A DNA stretch of 64,000 nt from Paenibacillus riograndensis SBR5 (lineage in GTDB: Bacteria > Bacillota > Bacilli > Paenibacillales > Paenibacillaceae), in the NCBI RefSeq assembly GCF_000981585.1, contig NZ_LN831776.1:15001-79000 (forward strand), written 5' to 3'. Under the pieces are notes generated by a model. That model was not told the origin of the DNA and did no database searches. It saw only the letters and a list, made by a program, of their open reading frames with translations. The first letter of the stretch is position 1; every line of letters starts with the position of its first letter. Below, in pieces: positions 1 to 10,230 of this stretch. The position numbers and the translations under genes are program-made.

Positions 1-1686
<1,686 letters not shown>

Positions 1687-1764
1687 ATAACTAACACGCA
1701 GATTTCGTTTCGGATTCAGTTTTCAGGAATCAAATTCCTGAAGCATTTGCACCGCAAGTGCCCG

Positions 1765-1881
1765 TTTGGTGGCGATAGCGGAGGGGTTCCACGCGTACCC
1801 ATCCCGAACACGACCGTTAAGCCCTCCAGCGCCGATGGTACTTGGACCGAAGGGTCCTGGGAGAGTAGGACGCCGCCAAGC
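1765..1881 (+). rRNA. 5S ribosomal RNA
   Basis: A 117-base segment begins TTTGGTGGCGATAGCGG and ends GACGCCGCCAAGC, so the ends pair as the 5S helix I. It contains the conserved CCCATCCCGAACACG loop. It follows the 23S gene after about 80 bases with no tRNA in the spacer, as expected for the end of an rRNA operon. Confidence 0.97.
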
Positions 1882-1886
1882 ACATG

Positions 1887-1924
1887 AAGCCATTGTTGAG
1901 TAATCGACAGTGGCTTTTTTTGTT
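1887..1924 (+). terminator. rRNA operon terminator
   Basis: Arms AAGCCATTGT (1887-1896) and ACAGTGGCTT (1907-1916) pair with one G-T wobble and run into a T tract. It lies six bases after the 5S gene and ends the rRNA operon. Confidence 0.9.
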
Positions 1925-2194
1925 TTTTAGGCAATTGTGAGCTCCTCCGGTTAAATACATTAATGTAATCTTTGTTCTTGGATTGTATTTAAGCAAAGAA
2001 GGATTGAAAGAATAAGTAGTAAAACGCTTTCAATCGAGTGACATTTTTGTTACCGACAGCCTTTGTGTCTCAAGTATAATAGTAAAGTGCAAATATTAAG
2101 CACATCCTTAATACGAATGAACTACTGATAAATTTCTGATTTTGAAATTTTTTGTGTCTTTAGATGCACGGTAGAGGTAAGGAGGATTTGAGAT
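1925..2194. other. Intergenic stretch before the lipoprotein gene
   Basis: This AT-rich gap holds no convincing gene. A TATAAT hexamer at 2075-2080 could be the -10 element for the lipoprotein gene. The best -35 candidates (around 2047-2053) are too far upstream for a standard spacer, so the promoter is uncertain. Confidence 0.4.
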
Positions 2195-2608
2195 ATGAAG
2201 CGAACCCGACCTTTATGGATTATATTTATTGTTTGTATAGTTGGTGTAATGCTGGCTGGTTGCGGAACTAAAGAGCCTGCTTGGGATGCTTTTGAGGGTG
2301 CTCTTAATGAGAAAAGCTTTCCGGTACCAAAGGAAGCTAATTCTACAGAACACACAACTACTAATGTTGCTATGGACTATGTCCGATATTCTATGCCTGA
2401 GCTCAAAGAAAAGGATGGCGTACCGGAGCCTTACTTAGAGGCTATCGAGGCCTGGGGATGGGAAGAGCAGAAGGACGAAGATTCGACAAATTCCCGGGTT
2501 TTTCAGAAGGATGGACTGATTGTGCACTTAACTGTGCATAACGGTTACTTTATAGTTATGATACCTAAGGAAAAGAAGGCCTCAGTCAAAGGGCTGAAAA
2601 CTAAATAA
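2195..2608 (+). CDS. Small lipoprotein of unknown function
   Basis: The 137-residue product starts with a lipoprotein signal: positive charges (KRTR), a hydrophobic stretch at about residues 7-20 and the lipobox LAGC. It should therefore be exported and lipidated on the outer face of the membrane. The mature part is short, acidic and soluble with no recognised domain. A strong ribosome binding site (AAGGAGG, 2179-2185) fixes the ATG. It is a single-gene unit between the rRNA operon and a shared bidirectional terminator. It is unrecognised; only the lipoprotein assignment is firm. Confidence 0.85.
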   Translation: MKRTRPLWIIFIVCIVGVMLAGCGTKEPAWDAFEGALNEKSFPVPKEANSTEHTTTNVAMDYVRYSMPELKEKDGVPEPYLEAIEAWGWEEQKDEDSTNSRVFQKDGLIVHLTVHNGYFIVMIPKEKKASVKGLKTK

Positions 2609-2610
2609 AA

Positions 2611-2645
2611 AAAACGCCATCCTTGAGCTGGATGGCGTTTTTTTG
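2611..2645. terminator. Bidirectional terminator between convergent genes
   Basis: Perfect arms AACGCCATCC (2613-2622) and GGATGGCGTT (2630-2639) are flanked by an A run on the left and a T run on the right. It can therefore end both the lipoprotein gene (+) and the membrane protein gene (-). Confidence 0.9.
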
Positions 2646-2687
2646 CTGTAGGAGCCAGGACTATACCATATGTATAAGCGGAAATTG

Positions 2688-3212
2688 TTATTGTGCGTAG
2701 TAAGAGGCATCTGTGGGCGTGAATTTTAACATCCCGTCTTTTTGTTCGCTTTTCAGCCGGAACAGTGTAACTAATCGGGGCAGAAGCACCCAGAGATGGC
2801 AAACCGCCATAGATACAGTAAATGCGGGAGGGGCCCATACAATAAAGAACGCAGTAATGGAAAGGCCGATCCAAAGGTTATGGAGTTGTATTTTACGGAA
2901 AATCCCGTAGTTGATGTATTGATCGGACATATATCCGAGCCATGGGAGGCGAAATGACATTTTCCACCGTTTAGCAATAGGATGGCCGGAAATCAGAAGA
3001 ACTGAACGTGAAATCACATATTGGATCCAGAGAATGACGGGAGCCGCAATGATCATATATAGGATGCTCCACCAAGAGAGAAAAATGGTTTCAGCTACAA
3101 CACAGATTACGGGTAGCGCCATATAGATACGCAGCCAAGCGGGGGTGATATTGATTTTTTTGATTAGTTTGTATTGGTAGAATGTAGCTGAACCTTTGTT
3201 GTTTGCTTCCAT
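2688..3212 (-). CDS. Integral membrane protein, function unknown
   Basis: The 174-residue product has about four hydrophobic segments (near residues 28-45, 48-68, 110-128 and 132-150) and short polar ends. This suggests a small polytopic inner-membrane protein. A GGAGG lies upstream of the ATG at slightly long spacing. It is transcribed toward the lipoprotein gene and shares its terminator. No family was recognised, and the neighbourhood gives no functional clue because it is not part of the conserved synteny. Confidence 0.75.
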   Translation of the reverse strand: MEANNKGSATFYQYKLIKKINITPAWLRIYMALPVICVVAETIFLSWWSILYMIIAAPVILWIQYVISRSVLLISGHPIAKRWKMSFRLPWLGYMSDQYINYGIFRKIQLHNLWIGLSITAFFIVWAPPAFTVSMAVCHLWVLLPRLVTLFRLKSEQKDGMLKFTPTDASYYAQ

Positions 3213-3363
3213 AAGAAAGCCCTGACCTCCTCACAAGTCCTTATGTTACTAATATCGGCGGATGAAGGCGTTTTGTTAAACCAGCCGGAGACTGAAGCAC
3301 CGTTAGGGCGGGGGCTGAATATATATATTTTGGCTGTGAAGGATGGGAAAAATCTATGAAAAG

Positions 3364-3393
3364 GTTTAAAATGATAGAAAGTGTATCATACTG
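3364..3393 (+). promoter_or_regulatory. Candidate sigma G/F promoter of gin
   Basis: GTTTA (3364-3368), an 18-base gap and CATACTG (3387-3393) resemble the sigma G pattern, with one mismatch in each box. The predicted start is about 20 bases before the gin ribosome binding site. The B. subtilis orthologue csfB is transcribed by forespore sigma factors, which supports the reading. It remains a pattern match only. Confidence 0.4.
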
Positions 3394-3421
3394 TTCTTAA
3401 AAGAGTCAAGGTGGGATGGTA

Positions 3422-3607
3422 ATGGAACAGCAAACCGAGCAAGCCTGCATCATCTGCGGGCAGATGAAAGAGGAAGGAATTGTGATTGTCTCGCATTTCA
3501 TTTGTGAGGATTGTGAAGCTGAGATGGTGCGTACGGAGGCTGAAGACGCCAAATACCGCTTTTTTGTGGGCCGGATGAAGAAGATCGATCTGCAAAAGAA
3601 TGCCTGA
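3422..3607 (+). CDS. gin: Anti-sigma factor Gin (CsfB), sigma G inhibitor
   Basis: This 61-residue protein has a zinc ribbon with two CxxC pairs, Cys9/Cys12 and Cys28/Cys31, followed by a charged helix. That matches Gin, the small zinc protein that binds sigma G (and sigma E) to prevent early or wrong-compartment activity during sporulation. AAGGTGGG at 3408-3415 sits at the right distance from the ATG at 3422, so that start is preferred over the in-frame ATG at 3416. The position just after an rRNA operon matches csfB in B. subtilis. The xpaC and yaaN genes that follow it there are absent here. Confidence 0.88.
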   Translation: MEQQTEQACIICGQMKEEGIVIVSHFICEDCEAEMVRTEAEDAKYRFFVGRMKKIDLQKNA

Positions 3608-3819
3608 ATGAAGTGCCCGGCAAGCTAAACTGAAGGGTACACAATTGGCTGATAGACGGATTAGTACTGGATGAATTAGAATTAACCAATATAACGGCTT
3701 CACCTGCGGTTGGGCGGGAGGAGCTGTTTTGTTATGTAGTTAAGCTTTTTGGCGGAAATATAGGCGTATGGGCATAATTGCGTTAAAATAGAAGATAACC
3801 CCCAGGGAAGGAAGAAAAG

Positions 3820-5454
3820 ATGGACAAGATTCTGCCTGGAAGGGCACCTGTATATGAAATGCTGGAACAATATAGAGTTAAGGGGAATATCTCTTACCAT
3901 GTACCCGGACATAAGAACGGCGAAGCCTACCGTGGATCAGATACGGCCGGCTTCTTAAATGAGGTAATGAGGTATGATGTGACGGAGATTACCGGTACGG
4001 ACGATCTCCATCATCCGGAAGGGGTCATCCGGGAAGCGCAGGAGCTTGCAGCGGATTGTTTTGGGGCCGAGGAGAGCTTTTTTCTCGTTGGGGGCAGCAC
4101 TGCCGGCAATTTGGCATTGATCCTTACGGTATGCCCGGAGCCGGGGATGACCCTTATTCTTCAGCGAAATGTGCATAAGTCCGTTATCCATGGATTGATG
4201 CTGGCTGGGGTGCGGGCTGTTTTTATAGAGCCGCAGATTGATCCGCTAAGCGGCCTGGCAGTCGCTCCGGCGGCGGAAGCGGTTCAGGCTGCCCTTGCAG
4301 CCTACCCTGAGGCCGCAGCCGTCCTGGTGACCATGCCGAATTACTATGGCATGGGAAGCGACCTTGCGCCCCTCGCGCGGGCCTGCCATACCAGCGGTGT
4401 TCCGCTGCTGGTGGATGAAGCGCACGGGGCGCATTATGGCCAGCACCCTGCGCTGCCTGCGGGGGCGCTGATGTGCGGCGCGGACGGCGTTGTGCAGTCC
4501 ACGCATAAGATGCTGCCGGCGCTGACGATGGGCGCCATGCTGCATGTGCAAGGGCCATGGCTCGACCGCACGCTGCTCCGGCAGCGGCTCGCCATGGTGC
4601 AGAGCTCCAGCCCATCCTACCCCGTGATGGCTTCGCTCGATCTGGCCCGGCGGCTGGTGCACAGCCAGGGCGCCGGTGCCTTCACGGCGGGGCTCGCCGC
4701 CGTGGATGTGCTGCGGCGCGGCCTTGCCACGCTGCCGCGCTACGGGCTGCTGCAGCCGGCAGTGCCGCTGCAGGGAGCCTGCGGCGGTGCTGGCGCAGCC
4801 GCCGCCGCAAGTACGCCGCCGCAGGGCATGGCGGCGTACAGCACCCAGGACCCCTTCAAGGCGGTCATTTATGACGCTGCGGGGGTCCTCGGAGGCTTCG
4901 AGCTGCAGCGCAGGCTCGAAGAGAAGGGTATGGTGCCGGAGATGAGTGACGACCGGCATGTGGTGCTGGCCTTCAGCCTGGGGTCGAAGGCGGAGGACAC
5001 GCAGCGGCTGCTGGCTGCGCTGCGGGAGATCGCCGGGGAGACGTCAGGCGGAACGGTGAACCTGTCCGAAGGTACAGCCAGACAGGGGGCCTCATTGGAA
5101 TGCCTGCACAATGGACCAGCAGAAGTTCATGTTCAAGCTTCCGTCAAATATTCCACGTGGAACAATTTTACGAATGATTTAATTTCAACACCGGTGTTAT
5201 TTTCAATGAAACCGGTAAATCCTGTGGAAACCCAAAGAGTCCCGCTTGAATATAGTGCAGGTAGAACGGCAGCCGAAATGGTAATACCTTATCCACCGGG
5301 AATTCCGCTTTTATATCCGGGGGAGTGGATAAGCGAAGACATCTGCAGCCGGCTGATTAACCTCAGGCAGGGCGGAGCCAAGTTTCAAGCTTGTGCAGAT
5401 CCAGCCTTACAACATATTCAAGTCTACAACAATAAGAAGGGCGGAGACGCATAA
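3820..5454 (+). CDS. yaaO: PLP-dependent Orn/Lys/Arg decarboxylase family protein (YaaO)
   Basis: The 544-residue protein belongs to the fold-type I decarboxylase family. Features include the N-terminal YHVPGHKNG motif, DDLHHPEG, the GGSTAGN phosphate-binding segment, DEAHGAHY and the probable Schiff-base lysine Lys230 in STHKMLPALT. The substrate of YaaO-type enzymes is not settled from sequence (lysine, ornithine or arginine). The region about 4560-4860 is very GC-rich and encodes an alanine/glycine-rich stretch between core and C-terminal domains, unlike the rest of the gene. The stop codon is directly followed by the GTG of tmk, so the two are co-transcribed and probably translationally coupled. 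Confidence 0.88.
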   Translation: MDKILPGRAPVYEMLEQYRVKGNISYHVPGHKNGEAYRGSDTAGFLNEVMRYDVTEITGTDDLHHPEGVIREAQELAADCFGAEESFFLVGGSTAGNLALILTVCPEPGMTLILQRNVHKSVIHGLMLAGVRAVFIEPQIDPLSGLAVAPAAEAVQAALAAYPEAAAVLVTMPNYYGMGSDLAPLARACHTSGVPLLVDEAHGAHYGQHPALPAGALMCGADGVVQSTHKMLPALTMGAMLHVQGPWLDRTLLRQRLAMVQSSSPSYPVMASLDLARRLVHSQGAGAFTAGLAAVDVLRRGLATLPRYGLLQPAVPLQGACGGAGAAAAASTPPQGMAAYSTQDPFKAVIYDAAGVLGGFELQRRLEEKGMVPEMSDDRHVVLAFSLGSKAEDTQRLLAALREIAGETSGGTVNLSEGTARQGASLECLHNGPAEVHVQASVKYSTWNNFTNDLISTPVLFSMKPVNPVETQRVPLEYSAGRTAAEMVIPYPPGIPLLYPGEWISEDICSRLINLRQGGAKFQACADPALQHIQVYNNKKGGDA

Positions 5455-6096
5455 GTGGCACGCGAAGGATTTTTTATTACTTTGGAGGGAGGCGATGGCT
5501 CCGGAAAAACAACAGTACTCGGTAGAGTGGCTGCCTATCTGCAGAATCATTCCATGCCCTACCTGATTACCCGCGAACCTGGCGGTATTGAAATTGCTGA
5601 GAAAATCCGCTCGATTATTCTGGACCCGGCCCACACAGCCATGGATGCGCGGACAGAAGCACTGCTGTATGCGGCATCCCGGAGCCAACATTTGGCGGAA
5701 GTGGTCGAGCCTGCGCTCAAGGAAGGGCTTACCGTGTTATGTGACCGCTTTGTTGACAGCAGCCTGGTCTACCAGGGCTATGCCAGAGGACTCGGAATTG
5801 AGGAAGTAAGAAGCATCAACCAGTTCGCCACCGGCGGTCTTATGCCGGACTTGACCTTTTATCTTGATGTGGACCCTGAAGTGGGGCTCTCGCGGATTGC
5901 AGCGAATCAGGACCGGGAGGTTAACCGGCTGGATTTGGAGAGCATGGCCTTCCACCAGAAGGTCAGGGAGGGTTACCGTCAGGTCGTTGAGTCTGATCCG
6001 CAGCGGATCGTGGTTCTGGATGCCAACCGTCCGATTCATATGGTGGAGCAGGACATCGTCCAAACGCTGAAAGACCGGATATTAAAGGATTTTTAG
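5455..6096 (+). CDS. tmk: Thymidylate kinase
   Basis: The 213-residue enzyme phosphorylates dTMP to dTDP in DNA precursor synthesis. The P-loop EGGDGSGKT is at residues 11-19, the DRF motif at 97-99, and a TREPGG substrate segment near residue 40. Length is typical of the family. The start is GTG with no gap after the yaaO stop, and its ribosome binding site (AGGGCGGAG) lies inside yaaO. The yaaO-tmk-darA-yaaR-holB order is as in B. subtilis. Confidence 0.96.
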   Translation: MAREGFFITLEGGDGSGKTTVLGRVAAYLQNHSMPYLITREPGGIEIAEKIRSIILDPAHTAMDARTEALLYAASRSQHLAEVVEPALKEGLTVLCDRFVDSSLVYQGYARGLGIEEVRSINQFATGGLMPDLTFYLDVDPEVGLSRIAANQDREVNRLDLESMAFHQKVREGYRQVVESDPQRIVVLDANRPIHMVEQDIVQTLKDRILKDF

Positions 6097-6215
6097 GGCG
6101 CTTTGTCTAATATAAGTTAGTGTACAATAAAACTATGCACATGCTGTCAGAGCAAGTTCTGAAAGAACTGAACTCAGGAAGCTAAGCTCACAAACTTTTA
6201 GGAGGGATAGCGAAG

Positions 6216-6545
6216 ATGAATCTGATCATTGCAATTATCCAGGACAAAGACAGTAACCGGTTGTCGAGTGAACTAGTCAAAGCAAACTTCCGTGCAACGA
6301 AGCTGGCCAGTACAGGCGGATTTTTGCGGGCAGGCAATACCACATTTATGATTGGTGTAGATGACTCTCAGGTCGAAGCTGTATTAACGGTTATTCGCAA
6401 CAGTTGCAAGGTGCGTGAGCAGCTTGTTACTCCTGTCACACCAATGAGCGGTACAACCGATTCTTATTTGCCGCTCCCTGTAGAGGTTCAGGTTGGCGGA
6501 GCCACAGTATTCGTGCTTCCTGTCGATCGTTTTGAGCATTATTGA
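6216..6545 (+). CDS. darA: Cyclic di-AMP receptor DarA (PII-like)
   Basis: The 109-residue protein matches YaaQ/PstA (DarA), a trimeric PII-like protein that binds c-di-AMP. Visible family features are the MNLIIAI start, the TKLASTGGFLRAGNTT segment that forms part of the ligand site, and the VGGATVFVL C-terminal strand. Its downstream target is not established. The AGGAGG ribosome binding site is strong. It is notable beside the predicted c-di-AMP riboswitch at 14790-15097: this locus senses the nucleotide through both protein and RNA. Confidence 0.93.
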   Translation: MNLIIAIIQDKDSNRLSSELVKANFRATKLASTGGFLRAGNTTFMIGVDDSQVEAVLTVIRNSCKVREQLVTPVTPMSGTTDSYLPLPVEVQVGGATVFVLPVDRFEHY

Positions 6546-6587
6546 GTATAATATAAAGCGATACCCCATAAAGGGCGGTGGAAACCT

Positions 6588-7031
6588 ATGAAAATCAATC
6601 CCGGCTACAGGCCCTTAAAAAGTGAGCTGCCGACAGCTGAAGGAACGGGAAGGCCCGTTCAACAGAAAACCTTTACTGATATTTTTCAGCAGCAGGGCGA
6701 GCAGAAGACGATGGATGAACTGAACCAGAAGATCAAGGATATTCAGCAGCAAGGTGACCGCCTGGCTAAATCCATGACAGTGCGTGAACTGGCCATTTAC
6801 CGCAACATGATCAAGAAATTTCTGGAGGAAACCGCCCGGCGCGGTGTTATTCTGAAGGAAACCAAGGGCTGGGACCGCCGTGGACGCGGCAAACGCTATA
6901 AGCTGCTGGAAGAAATCGATGCAGCGCTGCTCAATTTGGCTGATGATCTGCTGGAAAGCGAGCAGGGCCGTATTGATCTGCTGGGGCGTGTAGGGGAAAT
7001 CCGCGGTCTGCTGATTAACTTTTCTTTTTAA
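6588..7031 (+). CDS. yaaR: YaaR family protein (DUF327)
   Basis: The 147-residue soluble, helical protein matches the YaaR/DUF327 family, conserved between darA and holB in Bacillales. It shows long amphipathic helices (about residues 40-90 and 100-145) and the motif VRELAIYRNMIKKFLEE. Its biochemical role is unknown. It ends five bases before the holB ribosome binding site, so it is almost certainly in the same operon. Confidence 0.88.
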   Translation: MKINPGYRPLKSELPTAEGTGRPVQQKTFTDIFQQQGEQKTMDELNQKIKDIQQQGDRLAKSMTVRELAIYRNMIKKFLEETARRGVILKETKGWDRRGRGKRYKLLEEIDAALLNLADDLLESEQGRIDLLGRVGEIRGLLINFSF

Positions 7032-7048
7032 AAGACTTGGAGGAATAT

Positions 7049-8023
7049 ATGTCTTTTCATGATATATTAGGCCAGGAGGATGCCAAACGGCTGCTTCAAA
7101 ACGCGCTGCGCAAGGATGCCGTGAGCCACGCCTATCTGTTCACGGGTCCATCCGGAAGCGGCCAGATGAAGACGGCGCTAATGTTCGCGCAAGCTATATT
7201 TTGCACCACCTGTGAAGATGATGCCTGCGGGGAATGCCTCGAATGCCGCAAGGTGGAACATGGCAATCATCCGGATTTATCGCTGCTGAAGCCTGATGGG
7301 GCAAGCATCAAAATCGATCAGATCCGTGAGCTGCAGCGTATGTTCTCATACCGCTCAGAGGGCGTGAATCCGAAGGTGTATATTATAGAAGGAGCGGACA
7401 AAATGACGGTGCAGGCCGCAAACAGCCTGCTTAAGTTTCTGGAGGAGCCCCCGGCACCTGCGGTGGGCATTCTCATTTCCGACAACAGCAGTTCCCTGCT
7501 GCCGACAATCCAGTCAAGAACTCAGCGCATCCCTTTCAGCCCGCTGCATCCAGAGATTATGCTCCAGGCACTGTCCAGCGAGGGGGTTCCGGTGCCACTG
7601 GCACGGTGCGCGGTCTCACTGACCTCGGGTCTTGATGGCTGCAGGGAACTTTTGGCACAGAATTGGTTTGCAGAAATGAGAAATCTAGTGTTACAATTAG
7701 CGAAGGAGTCTTTGGGCAAGGGCAGTTCCGCGGTAGCAACCGCCGGGCAGAAGCTGTTCAAGACCGGGCTCGGTGAACATTTGGATATCCTGTTCAGCAT
7801 GTTCCACTTATGGTTCAAAGATATGCTGTACTTCCTGTACCGAAAGCACGAAAGTATCGTTTTCATAGATCAGTTAGACTTTATTTCCAGACATGCCCGT
7901 CAACGGAGCACGGAGCAATGGGTGGCTTATATGGAATTCGCTGCAGAGAGCAAGGGGAAGCTGCGTTCCAACGCCAATGCCCAGTTGTGTCTGGAGCAAT
8001 TCCTAATCCGACTGGAAAGTTAA
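7049..8023 (+). CDS. holB: DNA polymerase III subunit delta'
   Basis: The 324-residue clamp-loader subunit is an AAA+ ATPase-fold protein that helps load the DnaN clamp. The P-loop region at residues 33-42 (GPSGSGQMKT) is degenerate, as is usual for delta', which does not hydrolyse ATP. Cysteines 52, 55, 60, 63 and 66 form the zinc module, and the sensor segment reads IQSRTQRI in place of the classic SRC. GGAGGAA (7039-7045) selects the ATG at 7049; an in-frame TTG at 7037 overlaps this site and is rejected. About 140 bases without a gene follow. Confidence 0.94.
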   Translation: MSFHDILGQEDAKRLLQNALRKDAVSHAYLFTGPSGSGQMKTALMFAQAIFCTTCEDDACGECLECRKVEHGNHPDLSLLKPDGASIKIDQIRELQRMFSYRSEGVNPKVYIIEGADKMTVQAANSLLKFLEEPPAPAVGILISDNSSSLLPTIQSRTQRIPFSPLHPEIMLQALSSEGVPVPLARCAVSLTSGLDGCRELLAQNWFAEMRNLVLQLAKESLGKGSSAVATAGQKLFKTGLGEHLDILFSMFHLWFKDMLYFLYRKHESIVFIDQLDFISRHARQRSTEQWVAYMEFAAESKGKLRSNANAQLCLEQFLIRLES

Positions 8024-8163
8024 GGGTTAGTTTTGATATATCCTCCGGATCAACGCTTCAACCTGGAAGTACGGGTTTCACGGATAAGGAAGGACAAGCA
8101 TGGATCACCAGGAAGCGGACTTGCTTAGGGGTTCCTTTTACCGGCAAACAAGGGGGTTAATTT

Positions 8164-8964
8164 TTGTACAGCGTAGTAGGTGTCCGCTTCAAAAAAGCGG
8201 GTAAAATATATTATTTTGATCCGCTTGATTTTCCGATTGAACGCGACCAGTGTGTAATTGTGGAGACAGCAAGAGGGGTCGAATACGGTAAAGTTGTCGT
8301 AGGGAAAAAAGAGGTTGAGGAAGCTGATGTGGTGTTGCCTCTCAAAAAAGTCATGCGGATTGCCGGTGAAACGGATGCACGTGTGGTGGAAGAGAACAAA
8401 GGTGCCGCAAAGGATGCTTTTACCACCTGTTTAAATAAAATCCGCGATCATGGCCTCAAAATGAAGCTCGTGGATGTGGAATTTACGTTTGACCGCAATA
8501 AGATCATCTTTTATTTCACCGCTGAAGGAAGAGTCGATTTCCGTGAGCTGGTTAAGGATTTGGCAAGCATTTTCCGTACCCGAATCGAACTCCGGCAGAT
8601 AGGGGTGCGTGACGAAGCCAAGATGCTTGGCGGACTGGGGCCCTGCGGACGGGTGCTCTGCTGTTCCTCCTGGCTTGGCGACTTCGAGCCGGTATCCATT
8701 AAGATGGCAAAAGATCAGAATCTTTCGCTGAATCCCACAAAGATTTCCGGTCTTTGCGGAAGACTCATGTGTTGCTTGAAATTTGAGCATGATAATTACG
8801 AAAGCACGAAGGAAGAAATGCCGGCGGTAGGCAAGCTTGTCGTAACCTCATTGGGTGAGGGTAAGGTTGTAGGCATCAATGCAGGAAGCCGCACGGTTCA
8901 TGTGCAGTTGTTCGAAGTGGGCAAAGTAAAGGAACTTCCAATGGATGATGTTGTCGTCAAGTAA
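8164..8964 (+). CDS. ricT: RicT (YaaT), PSP1-domain regulatory protein
   Basis: The 266-residue protein matches YaaT/RicT, part of the RicA-RicF-RicT complex. In B. subtilis that complex carries Fe-S clusters, assists RNase Y and promotes sporulation, competence and biofilm formation. The PSP1 core is followed by conserved cysteines at 161, 166, 167, 198, 203 and 204 in CGRVLCC and CGRLMCC, the expected metal ligands. Translation starts at TTG (8164), with AGGGGGT at 8151-8157 at good spacing; no in-frame ATG is available. Confidence 0.94.
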   Translation: MYSVVGVRFKKAGKIYYFDPLDFPIERDQCVIVETARGVEYGKVVVGKKEVEEADVVLPLKKVMRIAGETDARVVEENKGAAKDAFTTCLNKIRDHGLKMKLVDVEFTFDRNKIIFYFTAEGRVDFRELVKDLASIFRTRIELRQIGVRDEAKMLGGLGPCGRVLCCSSWLGDFEPVSIKMAKDQNLSLNPTKISGLCGRLMCCLKFEHDNYESTKEEMPAVGKLVVTSLGEGKVVGINAGSRTVHVQLFEVGKVKELPMDDVVVK

Positions 8965-8994
8965 ACCATATAAGGTTACTTTCGGGGTGGAAAC

Positions 8995-9360
8995 TTGGAG
9001 AAGATGAATATTTTTGCACACATGCAGGAGATGGAAGCGCAGATGGAAAGCATGCGCGCCAGTCTCGGAGAATGGAAGTTGACGGTTAAAGAATTAATGG
9101 AAGCCAACCAGAGGCTGAGCTTGGAAAATGAACAGCTCCGCAAAATATTGAAGCGGGAGGCGCCGTTGGACCCTGTTGCCCATTCTGCTGAAGCGGAAGC
9201 TCTTTTGGCCGCCAGTGAGGGAACAGAGGAGGTTGTCGGGGAAGGTTATGACAATCTGGCGCGGCTCTATCATGAAGGTTTTCACATCTGCAATGTCTAT
9301 TTTGGGCATTTGCGTACAGAGGGTGACTGCCTGTTCTGTCTTTCGTTTCTTAATAAATGA
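8995..9360 (+). CDS. yabA: Replication initiation control protein YabA
   Basis: The 121-residue protein has an N-terminal leucine-zipper-like coiled coil (about residues 8-53) and a C-terminal zinc module with His97, Cys99, Cys112 and Cys115. This is the layout of YabA, which bridges DnaA and DnaN and restrains re-initiation. The probable start is TTG at 8995, with GGGGTGG at 8984-8990; the next in-frame ATG (9004) is too far from that site. A good terminator follows, ending the darA-yabA block. Confidence 0.92.
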   Translation: MEKMNIFAHMQEMEAQMESMRASLGEWKLTVKELMEANQRLSLENEQLRKILKREAPLDPVAHSAEAEALLAASEGTEEVVGEGYDNLARLYHEGFHICNVYFGHLRTEGDCLFCLSFLNK

Positions 9361-9370
9361 GGAAATCCAG

Positions 9371-9401
9371 CCGTAGGAGATTTACGCCTACGGTTTTTTT
9401 T
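9371..9401 (+). terminator. Terminator after yabA
   Basis: Perfect 7-bp arms CCGTAGG (9371-9377) and CCTACGG (9387-9393) are followed by eight T residues. Confidence 0.9.
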
Positions 9402-9456
9402 GAATTTAGAGGGGTTTATGCTCTGAAGCATGTGTGATTCCAAGAAGGAGAAGATA

Positions 9457-10230
9457 ATGACGAATTCTTATAACGATGAGCCGGTTCCGCTGCATCCTGC
9501 CGAGCGGGTGGACGATTTATTGACGCATGATTTGCGGATTATCCAAAGCGACGAGGTATTCAGCTTTTCGATGGATGCAGTATTGCTTGCACGCTTTGCC
9601 AGTGTTCCACCCCGGGGCAGAGTGCTTGATTTATGTACAGGCAACGGGGTGATTCCAATGCTGCTGACTACACGGACCAAGGCTTCGATAGAAGGTATTG
9701 AAATCCAGCCCCGACTGGCGGATATGGCCCGGCGAAGCGTAGTAATGAATAACCTTGGGGAACGGGTAACCATTCATGAGGGGGATTTGCGTGAGCTGCA
9801 CCTTACAGCAGGATATGGTGTATACGATGCCATAACCGTTAATCCTCCTTATATGCCGCTGAATGGAAGCGATCTTAAGCTGAACAGCCATCAGGCTATG
9901 GCCCGCCATGAGCTGGGCTGTACCCTGGAGGAAGTCATTCAGGCCTGTGTCCGGCTGGTCCGTACCGGGGGCAAGGTAAGCATGGTTCATAAGCCACAGC
10001 GTCTGGTGGATATCATCAGTCTGATGAGACAATACAGGCTGGAACCGAAGCTGATCCGTTTTGTTCACCCGCGTGCCCATTTGGAGGCCAATATGGTATT
10101 GATTGAAGCCGCGCGGGACGGCAAGCCTGAGGTGCGTTTACAACCCCCACTGATCGTATATAATGAGGACAATCAATATTGTCCGGAAATTCTGGATATT
10201 TACTATGGAGCTAAAGAGGGTAAATTATGA
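9457..10230 (+). CDS. yabB: tRNA1(Val) adenine N6-methyltransferase-like protein (YabB)
   Basis: The 257-residue Rossmann methyltransferase is related to TrmN6. The SAM-binding motif VLDLCTGNGVIPM is at residues 56-68 and the catalytic NPPY at 129-132, typical of enzymes acting on exocyclic amines. The likely substrate is a tRNA adenine (inference from family). AAGGAG at 9445-9450 selects the ATG at 9457; a longer frame from 9430 has no such site. It overlaps rsmI by four bases (ATGA). The GIY-YIG gene yazA found between them in B. subtilis is missing. Confidence 0.9.
   Translation: MTNSYNDEPVPLHPAERVDDLLTHDLRIIQSDEVFSFSMDAVLLARFASVPPRGRVLDLCTGNGVIPMLLTTRTKASIEGIEIQPRLADMARRSVVMNNLGERVTIHEGDLRELHLTAGYGVYDAITVNPPYMPLNGSDLKLNSHQAMARHELGCTLEEVIQACVRLVRTGGKVSMVHKPQRLVDIISLMRQYRLEPKLIRFVHPRAHLEANMVLIEAARDGKPEVRLQPPLIVYNEDNQYCPEILDIYYGAKEGKL

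Noticed and set aside
3608..3819. Possible decayed gene between gin and yaaO
   Set aside because: A frame of about 47 codons (to the TAA near 3778) stays open but has no usable start codon or ribosome binding site and no recognisable similarity.
4223..4959. Long minus-strand and shifted open frames inside yaaO (130-237 codons)
   Set aside because: They arise from the GC-rich, stop-poor stretch; the plus-strand frame has the PLP motifs and the others have Arg/Ala/His-rich nonsense composition.
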